Source: an uncultured Burkholderiales bacterium (GTDB taxonomy: Bacteria; Pseudomonadota; Gammaproteobacteria; Burkholderiales; Burkholderiaceae_C). Taken from it: DNA of 11,513 nt. The notes beneath the pieces are model-generated. The model had not been told where the DNA came from, made no database searches, and saw only the letters and a list, made by a program, of their open reading frames with translations. Shown here one piece after another: positions 1 to 5,268 of the stretch. Where the stretch lies: positions 1 through 11,513 of the forward strand of contig CAIYFE010000286.1 of the NCBI GenBank assembly GCA_903925445.1, written 5' to 3'. Each line of letters starts with the position of its first letter. Positions within the stretch are counted from its first letter, which is position 1. Position numbers and translations under genes: made by a program.

Positions 1-18
1 CGCGAAAGCGGCCTTTTG
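1..18 (-). terminator. Left half of the rpoH intrinsic terminator, cut by the window edge
   Basis: Read on the minus strand, just after the rpoH stop, the sequence is AAAAGGCCGC, then TTTC, then GCG, at which point the window ends. The final GCG begins the complement of GGCCGC, so the missing part is predicted to continue as GCC followed by a run of T. That would form a GC-rich stem with a four-base loop and a U tail. Only the left arm, loop and first three bases of the right arm are visible, so this is an inference about a truncated element. Confidence 0.5.
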
Positions 19-31
19 GTTGTGGGCTTGA

Positions 32-961
32 TCAAGCGTATTCGATCAAGGCAGCTTTCATTTTTTTCATGGCCGCGACTTCGATTTGACGAATGCGTTC
101 CGCGCTGACGCCATATTCGGCGGCCAGCTCGTGCAAGGTCATTCCGCCAGAACCGTTGTCATCGACCTTGAGCCAGCGTTCTTCCACGATGCGACGGCTG
201 CGGTCATCCAAACTGGCCAAAGCCGTGGCAATGCCGTCACTGGCGAGCACGTCGCGTTGATGCGCCGCGATCATGGCTGTGGGTTCGTGGTTGACATCGG
301 TCAAGTAAGAAATCGGGCCAAATGCTTCGTCGCCCTCGTCGTTGGGCGCGGGATCGAGCAAGGTGTCGCCGCCGGCCATGCGCATTTCCATCTCGATGAC
401 TTCTTCGCGCTTGACATTGAGTTTTTGCGCGACGGCGTCAATTTCGTGCTCGCTGAGCGTTTCACGATGTGTGTCGGCTTCCAGCGAAGCATCGGCTTTG
501 AAACCTTGCTTGAGCGAGCGCAGATTGAAAAACAGCTTGCGTTGCGCTTTGGTGGTCGCGACCTTGACCATGCGCCAGTTTTTCAAAATGTATTCGTGAA
601 TCTCGGCTTTGATCCAGTGCAACGCGTAGCTGACCAAACGAACGCCTTGGTCAGGGTCAAAACGCTTGACTGCTTTCATCAGCCCCACATTGCCTTCTTG
701 AATCAAGTCTGCATGCGGTAAACCGTAGCCCAAATACTGGCGCGACACGGAAACGACCAAACGCAAATGAGAAAGCACCAGTTTTCCGGCGGCTTCTAAA
801 TCGTTTTCATCGCGCAGTTTGCGGGCGAATTCTTGTTCCTGTTCGAGCGTGAGCATGGGCAAGCGATTGGCGGCCGTGATGTAGGCATCCAAATTACCCA
901 GCGGTGGCACCAAAGCCCAAGGGTTTGCAACGGTGATATTGGCTTGTGTCAATGTCGTCAT
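32..961 (-). CDS. rpoH: RNA polymerase heat-shock sigma factor RpoH (sigma-32)
   Basis: This sigma factor directs RNA polymerase to heat-shock promoters in the cytoplasm. The 309-residue protein has sigma region 2 at about residues 60-130 (DLIQEGNVGLMKAV at 85-98, then YALHWIKAEIHEY). The diagnostic RpoH box QRKLFFNLR lies at about 140-148, the segment used for core binding and for FtsH/chaperone control in RpoH. Region 4 has its helix-turn-helix at about 274-302 (ELAAEYGVSAERIRQIE). Length and order match the family, with a short insert (KVDDNGSGG) before region 4. I chose the ATG at 961 because AAAGGA lies 6 bases upstream; an in-frame ATG at 982 would add seven residues but has no such site. 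The gene lies 95 bases downstream of feoB on the same strand, with a CIRCE operator between them, so HrcA control is expected. Identification is secure. Confidence 0.97.
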   Translation of the reverse strand: MTTLTQANITVANPWALVPPLGNLDAYITAANRLPMLTLEQEQEFARKLRDENDLEAAGKLVLSHLRLVVSVSRQYLGYGLPHADLIQEGNVGLMKAVKRFDPDQGVRLVSYALHWIKAEIHEYILKNWRMVKVATTKAQRKLFFNLRSLKQGFKADASLEADTHRETLSEHEIDAVAQKLNVKREEVIEMEMRMAGGDTLLDPAPNDEGDEAFGPISYLTDVNHEPTAMIAAHQRDVLASDGIATALASLDDRSRRIVEERWLKVDDNGSGGMTLHELAAEYGVSAERIRQIEVAAMKKMKAALIEYA

Positions 962-989
962 GTGCGTCCTTTCGAAGAACATCTTTATA

Positions 990-1016
990 TTAGCACTCTT
1001 GCGAATAGAGTGCTAA
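990..1016. promoter_or_regulatory. CIRCE operator (HrcA binding site) upstream of rpoH
   Basis: The two arms TTAGCACTC (990-998) and GAGTGCTAA (1008-1016) form a perfect 9-bp inverted repeat with a 9-base spacer. This is an exact match to the CIRCE consensus bound by the heat-shock repressor HrcA. The site starts 28 bases upstream of the rpoH start codon. It lies in the rpoH leader or at its transcription start, as expected for an operator that blocks initiation or early elongation. What is seen is the exact consensus; HrcA control of rpoH is inferred, since hrcA itself is not in the window. Confidence 0.96.
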
Positions 1017-1025
1017 TCCTTGTTA

Positions 1026-1031
1026 ATTTTA
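1026..1031 (-). promoter_or_regulatory. Possible -10 box of the rpoH promoter
   Basis: On the minus strand the hexamer TAAAAT matches five of six positions of the sigma-70 -10 consensus. It would place transcription initiation near 1019, immediately before the CIRCE element, a sensible layout for HrcA repression. No convincing -35 hexamer is found 16-18 bases upstream, so this is only a candidate. Read-through from feoB is an alternative source of transcript. Confidence 0.3.
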
Positions 1032-1056
1032 GGGGTAAACCCTTGGAGTATGGTTT

Positions 1057-2943
1057 TTACGCCAAAAAGGCAGTGGCGGCTCTGAAAACCACCCAGGAAG
1101 CTCCATAAGCCAGCGCAAAAAGATAGGCGGCGGTGATGAGTGGGAACTTCCATCCACCCGTTTCGCGTCGGATGGCGGCCAGGGTCGACAGGCATTGCGG
1201 GGCAAAGACAAACCAAGTCAGCAACGACAGGGCGGTGGGCAGCGACCAATCGTGCGCGATCAGGGGTTGCAGCAATTGGCTGGCATTGCCCTCGGTGGAA
1301 GACAGCGCGTAAACAGTGGCCAAGGCGCTGACCAGCACTTCGCGGGCGGCCAAGCCGGGCACCAGCGACAAGCTGATTTGCCAATTAAAGCCAATTGGGG
1401 CAAACAACACACTCAAACCATGACCAATCCAGCCGGCCACGCTGTACTCGATGGCCGCTCGGGTGGCGTGTTCTGGCGGCGCAGGAAAACTGGCGAGCAC
1501 CCACAAGCCAATGGTCAAAATCAAAATAATGCCGCCGACGCGTCGCATGAAAATCTCAGCGCGTTGCCACAAACCAATCGCAATGTTGCGCAAGGTGGGC
1601 AAGTGATAGCTGGGCAACTCCATCATCAGCGGACGCACTTGTTGGCCACTGGCCGTCAAAATCTTGAGCAACCAAGCCACGGCCATCGCGCCCACAATGC
1701 CCGCCAGATACAGCGCAAATAGCACCAAGCCTTGCAGTTGCAGGCCGTGTCCTACGGTCACGTTCGGAATGAACGCGGAAATCAACAGCGTGTACACCGG
1801 CAAACGCGCCGAGCAAGTCATCAATGGGGCGATCAAGATGGTGACCATTCGGTCGCGCGTGTTGGCAATGGTTCGCGTCGCCATGATGCCGGGAATTGCA
1901 CAAGCAAAGCTGGACAACAACGGAATGAAAGAACGCCCCGACAACCCCACCGAGCCCATGATGCGATCGAGCAAAAACGCCGCGCGCGGCAAATAGCCCG
2001 ACTCCTCAAGGATCAGAATGAAGAAAAACAAAATCAAAATCTGGGGCAAGAAAACCACCACCCCACCCAGTCCTGCAATCAAACCGTCCACGATCAGGCT
2101 GCGCCACGCTGTGTCGGGCAGCCATGTGGTGGTTTGGTCGGCCAACCAAGCCGTGGCGAATTTGATCGCATCCATGGGCGGCGTGGCCCAATTGAAAACC
2201 GCTTGAAACACAAAGAACAACACCAGCGTCAAAATCACTGGACCCAGCAGTGGGTGCAACAGCACGCGGTCAATACGATCGCTCAAGACATCAGGCACCA
2301 GATGATCCAAATGCAAATTCAGCAAAATGCGTTGCACCGCCTGGTGGTCGGATTCGGTGTGGGAGATGTCGTCTAGCGATGTAGCGGCTTGTGTTGTTTG
2401 GCTCTTCCAGCTTTCTTGCGCCAGCCATTCACGCAGCTCGTGATCGCCATCGGTTTGAACACCGACGCTGCACACCACCGGCAAACCCAACTCGCGTGAC
2501 AACGCGGGAGCATCGATGTTCAGGCCACGCCGTTGCGCGGCATCGTACATGTTGAGCACCACCAAAGCTGGAAGCCCCAAGCGTTTGACCGCCAAAACCA
2601 AGCGCAAGTTGCGGCGTAAATTGGTCGCATCCACCACGCAAATCACAACATCGGGGCGTTTTTCGCCCGATGCTCGACCCATCAACACATCGCAAGTCAC
2701 GCGCTCATCTTGCGATCTTGGGTAGAGACTGTAGGTGCCCGGCAAATCGAGCAAGCGTAAGTTTTTGCCATTGGGTAGAGCCACTGCGCCTTCTTTGCGT
2801 TCCACGGTGACGCCTGCGTAGTTGGCCACCTTTTGCCGGCTACCTGTCAGCAAATTGAAGAGGGTGGTTTTGCCGCAATTGGGATTGCCCACCAACGCAG
2901 CCAACGCGCCGCTTGGGTAGAGGTGCACTTTGGCTTCACGCAT
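1057..2943 (-). CDS. feoB: Ferrous iron transporter FeoB (GTPase-permease)
   Basis: FeoB moves Fe2+ across the inner membrane using an N-terminal GTPase coupled to a helical permease. In this 628-residue protein the GTPase motifs are visible in order: G1 GNPNCGKT at about 19-26, G2 Thr in AGVTVE near 46, G3 DLPG at 66-69 and G4 NMYD at 131-134. The membrane part, from about 225 to the end, carries both conserved Gate regions (SSFACAIPGIMATRT near 345-359 and PLMTCSARLPVY near 373-384), each with its Cys. The protein is shorter than the 773-residue E. coli FeoB and resembles the compact form. The ATG at 2943 is preferred; a TTG directly before it is also in frame. The start overlaps the feoA stop by 8 bases, implying translational coupling. 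No feoC follows. Control by the Fur site upstream of feoA is inferred. Confidence 0.96.
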   Translation of the reverse strand: MREAKVHLYPSGALAALVGNPNCGKTTLFNLLTGSRQKVANYAGVTVERKEGAVALPNGKNLRLLDLPGTYSLYPRSQDERVTCDVLMGRASGEKRPDVVICVVDATNLRRNLRLVLAVKRLGLPALVVLNMYDAAQRRGLNIDAPALSRELGLPVVCSVGVQTDGDHELREWLAQESWKSQTTQAATSLDDISHTESDHQAVQRILLNLHLDHLVPDVLSDRIDRVLLHPLLGPVILTLVLFFVFQAVFNWATPPMDAIKFATAWLADQTTTWLPDTAWRSLIVDGLIAGLGGVVVFLPQILILFFFILILEESGYLPRAAFLLDRIMGSVGLSGRSFIPLLSSFACAIPGIMATRTIANTRDRMVTILIAPLMTCSARLPVYTLLISAFIPNVTVGHGLQLQGLVLFALYLAGIVGAMAVAWLLKILTASGQQVRPLMMELPSYHLPTLRNIAIGLWQRAEIFMRRVGGIILILTIGLWVLASFPAPPEHATRAAIEYSVAGWIGHGLSVLFAPIGFNWQISLSLVPGLAAREVLVSALATVYALSSTEGNASQLLQPLIAHDWSLPTALSLLTWFVFAPQCLSTLAAIRRETGGWKFPLITAAYLFALAYGASWVVFRAATAFLA

Positions 2944-3184
2944 CAATGGCTTTCGGTTCGAGTTCTATGCATTGCGCTTCTGCTTTGCGCAACGCAAAGG
3001 TGGACAAGCCCACACGCACCACCAATGGATCGCCACCGGGAAATCCATGCGTTAAGACGCAGACAAGCTCGCCAGGCAAAAAGCCAATTTCTTGCAATTG
3101 CCGAGCGCGTTCTTGTTGATCCTGTGTGGCTTGAATGTGTTGGATGCGCCAAGTCGTTTGAAGCGGCGCTTGTGAAAGATTCAT
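2936..3184 (-). CDS. feoA: Ferrous iron transport accessory protein FeoA
   Basis: FeoA is a small cytoplasmic SH3-fold protein that works with FeoB in Fe2+ uptake. This 82-residue protein is close to the family's usual 75-85 residues. It shows the typical pattern of a helix (QQERARQLQEIGFLPGE) followed by beta-rich segments with GDPLVVRVG and the closing FALRKAEAQCIELE. I chose the ATG at 3184; a longer in-frame opening starting at TTG 3250 would run into the Fur site and is unlikely. No clear Shine-Dalgarno sequence precedes the ATG. The gene is first in the feoAB operon, and its stop codon overlaps the feoB start. Confidence 0.9.
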   Translation of the reverse strand: MNLSQAPLQTTWRIQHIQATQDQQERARQLQEIGFLPGELVCVLTHGFPGGDPLVVRVGLSTFALRKAEAQCIELEPKAIDA

Positions 3185-3230
3185 GATTTGGGTTTGCCAA
3201 GTCGGGGGAAAAAGCCCCACAGCAAAATTA

Positions 3231-3236
3231 ATTTTA
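3231..3236 (-). promoter_or_regulatory. Possible -10 box of the feoAB promoter
   Basis: On the minus strand TAAAAT matches five of six -10 positions and lies about 47 bases upstream of the feoA ATG. The region where its -35 element would fall (about 3254-3259) is inside the Fur-box palindrome, which fits iron repression. The -35 sequence itself is poor, so the assignment is tentative. Confidence 0.35.
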
Positions 3237-3244
3237 AAACATAC

Positions 3245-3273
3245 TTGCAAATGAGAATGATTTGCATTATGAT
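3245..3273 (+). promoter_or_regulatory. Sigma-70 promoter of the cupredoxin/FTR1 operon
   Basis: A -35 hexamer TTGCAA (3245-3250, four of six) is followed after exactly 17 bases by a -10 hexamer TATGAT (3268-3273, five of six). Initiation would be near 3280, about 27 bases before the cupredoxin start codon. The Fur-box palindrome covers the spacer and the -10 box, the classical position for repression. The spacing is seen directly; promoter activity is inferred. Confidence 0.6.
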
Positions 3274-3278
3274 TCTCA
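3252..3278. promoter_or_regulatory. Fur box (ferric uptake regulator operator) shared by two divergent iron operons
   Basis: A 27-base imperfect palindrome runs TGAGAATGAT - TTGCATT - ATGATTCTCA, with one mismatch between the arms. The left 15 bases (3252-3266) match 11 of 14 defined positions of the 7-1-7 Fur motif TGATAAT-N-ATTATCA. The overlapping segment 3264-3278 matches 10 of 14, suggesting two overlapping Fur dimers. The site lies between feoA (minus) and the cupredoxin gene (plus), both iron-uptake operons. Context and sequence agree, so Fur control is likely, though fur is not in the window. Confidence 0.85.
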
Positions 3279-3306
3279 TGTGTTTGAAAAAAATCAGAGA
3301 GATTTC

Positions 3307-3630
3307 ATGAAAAAAACGTTACTCGTCTTGCTGTTGACTTGCGGTGCTTGGGGCGCTCACGCGGCAGACAAAGAATTCAGTTTGGTCATCAAAAACCACC
3401 GCTTTGAGCCTGCTGAGCTCAAAGTACCCGTCAACGAACGCGTGCGGTTGACGGTGCATAACCAAGACAGCACCCCCGAAGAGTTTGAAAGCCATGCATT
3501 GAACCGCGAAAAAGTCATTCCCGGTGGGGCAAAAGCTGTGATCTTCATCGGCCCCCTCAAGCCGGGTCGTTACGAGTTCGAGGGTGAATTCAATGCCGGC
3601 ACCGCACAAGGTGTGGTGATCGCCGAGTAA
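3307..3630 (+). CDS. Periplasmic cupredoxin-fold protein of an FTR1 iron uptake system (FtrB-like)
   Basis: This 107-residue protein has a Sec signal peptide (MKKTLLVLLL..., predicted cleavage after AHA at residue 19). The short beta-rich mature domain resembles the cupredoxin_1 proteins encoded beside FTR1 permeases, such as FtrB of Bordetella and Brucella. Characteristic segments are KNHRFEPAELKVP (29-41), EEFESHALNREKVIPGG (58-74) and GPLKPGRYEFEGEF (82-95). The mature part contains no Cys and no Met, so a type-1 copper site is not possible. His31, His51, His63 and several Glu/Asp remain as possible metal ligands. The ATG at 3307 follows a purine-rich GAGAG. It is first in a Fur-controlled operon, 21 bases before the permease gene. 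The likely role is periplasmic iron handling or oxidation for the permease, but its exact activity is unknown. Confidence 0.85.
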   Translation: MKKTLLVLLLTCGAWGAHAADKEFSLVIKNHRFEPAELKVPVNERVRLTVHNQDSTPEEFESHALNREKVIPGGAKAVIFIGPLKPGRYEFEGEFNAGTAQGVVIAE

Positions 3631-3651
3631 GCATTCAGACAAGGCATATTT

Positions 3652-4497
3652 ATGTTCGCAACCAGTTTGATTGTGTTTCGGGAAACGCTGGAGGCGGCGT
3701 TGTTTGTTGGCATCGTCGCTGCTTCAACACAAGGCGTGCTCCATCGCTCGCGCTGGTTGAGTTTGGGCGTGTTGGCAGGTGTTGTGGGATCGCTGGTTGT
3801 GGCTGCGGGCATGGGGCAAATCAGCGCCTGGGCCGATGGCATTGGTCAAGATTTGCTGAATGTGGGCATCATCGGTGCGGCTTTGGTGATGTTGACTTGG
3901 CATTGCGTTTGGATGTCTGCCCATGCCAAAGACATGGTGCAAGACGCCAAACAATTGGCTCATCAAGCGGCGGCTCCCAACGGTTCGCTTTTGGCTTTGG
4001 CGATTGCAGTGGCGCTTGCCGTGCTGCGCGAGGGGGCAGAAACCGTGTTGTTTGTGGCAGGTTTTTTGTCGGGTTCGACGCAGAGCTTGAGCAGTGTCTT
4101 TTTGAGCGTTGCTTTGGGCTTGCTGAGCGGTAGTCTGGTCGGGGTGGTCATTTACTTTGGATTGGCGCGAATCAAGGCGCAGCATTTGTTTGCTGTGACC
4201 AACAGTTTGATTTTGTTGTTGATTGGAAGTTTGGCGAGCCAATTGGGCAAAAACTTGATTCAGTCCGGGTTGGTGTCTCAAGGCAGCGAGCCGTTGTGGA
4301 GCACGCAATCTTGGCTCTCCAATGACTCGGCTTTTGGGGTGTTTTTGCATGCATTGGCGGGCTACGACGCCAATCCAGCCGCTTTGCAAGTGTTGCTGTA
4401 TGTCGGCTCTATTGCTTTGGTTTGGTGCGCAACGCACTACATGACTCAAAAACAAACGATGGCTGCGCAGTCAACGCCAGTCGTTTCAAAGATTTAA
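3652..4497 (+). CDS. FTR1-family high-affinity iron permease (FtrC/EfeU-like)
   Basis: This inner-membrane permease of the FTR1 family imports iron, usually as Fe3+ delivered by an oxidising periplasmic partner. The 281-residue protein is mostly hydrophobic, with about seven membrane segments. It carries both hallmark REXXE motifs, RETLE at residues 10-14 and REGAE at 126-130, whose Glu residues bind iron during transport. Length and motif spacing match bacterial EfeU/FtrC/FetM-core permeases. An AAGG site lies nine bases before the ATG. The gene follows the cupredoxin gene and precedes the barrel gene on the same strand, consistent with one Fur-regulated transcript. The family call is secure; FtrC is the closest functional model because of the adjacent cupredoxin. 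Confidence 0.94.
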   Translation: MFATSLIVFRETLEAALFVGIVAASTQGVLHRSRWLSLGVLAGVVGSLVVAAGMGQISAWADGIGQDLLNVGIIGAALVMLTWHCVWMSAHAKDMVQDAKQLAHQAAAPNGSLLALAIAVALAVLREGAETVLFVAGFLSGSTQSLSSVFLSVALGLLSGSLVGVVIYFGLARIKAQHLFAVTNSLILLLIGSLASQLGKNLIQSGLVSQGSEPLWSTQSWLSNDSAFGVFLHALAGYDANPAALQVLLYVGSIALVWCATHYMTQKQTMAAQSTPVVSKI

Positions 4498-4521
4498 CTT
4501 TTTTATTTTCAGGAGATGAAT

Positions 4522-5262
4522 ATGCGATCTAAGCAACTCGCAGGGCTAGTCCTTGCACTTTTCGGCGTGGTCAGCACGGCAGCCCATGCTGGGCCGGCTG
4601 AGTATGTGTACACGCCCACTGTTGAAGAGGGTGAGAAAGAAATCGACTTCAAGTCAGGTTTTCAAAAAAATCGCGATGGATCTTCGCAAACTGCCACGTC
4701 TTTGGGTTTTGGTTATGGCGTGAACTCGTGGTGGTTCAGCGAGTTGTATGCCAAGTACCAACGCGCCCCAGGCGAAGCCAGTGCGTTTGATGCGTGGGAG
4801 TGGGAAAACAAATTTCAGTTGACTGAAACGGGGCAGTACGCAGTGGATGTGGGCTTTTTGTTGGAGATTGAACGCCCGCAAGATCGCGGCGAAGGTTACG
4901 AATTGACCTACGGTCCTTTGTTCCAAAAAGAATGGGGCAATGTGCAAGGCAACTTCAACTTGCTGTGGCAAAAACATGTGCGTGCAACCGAGACTTTCGA
5001 TACCGAGCTGAAATATCAAGGCCAGCTGAAATACCGCGCCTCTGAACATTTGGAGTGGGGCGCGCAGGCATTTGGCACCTTGGGTCAGTGGGACAAATGG
5101 GCGCCTCGCAGCGAACAAGAGCACAAATGGGGTCCCGCCTTGTTTGGCAAGTTCCGCGTGGGCAGCCACGAGTTTGTGAAATGGAATGCTGCATTACTGC
5201 ACGGCTTCACGGACGGTACGGCCAACAACACCTTGCGTTTGCAAGCCGAATATGAGTTTTGA
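4522..5262 (+). CDS. Predicted outer-membrane beta-barrel protein in the FTR1 operon, function unknown
   Basis: I do not recognise a named family. The 246-residue product starts with a Sec signal peptide cleaved after AHA at about residue 23. The mature part consists of roughly twelve alternating amphipathic strands rich in Trp, Tyr and Phe, for example SWWFSELYAKYQ, AWEWENKFQLT and FVKWNAALLHGF. The last residue is Phe in a YEF end, the usual C-terminal signal for barrel insertion by the BAM complex. I chose the ATG at 4522 because AGGAG (4511-4515) lies 6 bases upstream; the ATG at 4516 directly abuts that site and is too close. It sits 24 bases after the permease gene, in the same likely Fur-controlled operon, which suggests passage or capture of iron at the outer membrane. 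That role is an inference. It converges on the ABC exporter gene with a 6-base gap. Confidence 0.8.
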   Translation: MRSKQLAGLVLALFGVVSTAAHAGPAEYVYTPTVEEGEKEIDFKSGFQKNRDGSSQTATSLGFGYGVNSWWFSELYAKYQRAPGEASAFDAWEWENKFQLTETGQYAVDVGFLLEIERPQDRGEGYELTYGPLFQKEWGNVQGNFNLLWQKHVRATETFDTELKYQGQLKYRASEHLEWGAQAFGTLGQWDKWAPRSEQEHKWGPALFGKFRVGSHEFVKWNAALLHGFTDGTANNTLRLQAEYEF

Positions 5263-5268
5263 TTCAAC

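Noticed and set aside
962..982. Seven-residue N-terminal extension of RpoH from the ATG at 982
   Set aside because: The ATG at 961 has AAAGGA at ideal spacing, and the extension would begin only 8 bases from the CIRCE element.
1732..2376. Long open frame on the plus strand opposite feoB
   Set aside because: It is antisense to clearly conserved FeoB permease motifs, its product is Gln/His/Arg-rich with no recognisable domain, and no ribosome binding site decides a start.
3307..3363. Cys12 in LLTC of the cupredoxin signal peptide as a lipoprotein site
   Set aside because: The position before Cys is Thr rather than Gly/Ala/Ser, and a good signal peptidase I site (AHA) follows at residue 19.
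3724..4455. Long open frame on the minus strand opposite the FTR1 gene
   Set aside because: It mirrors a gene with both REXXE motifs; the product is Gln/His-rich and compositionally like an antisense shadow.
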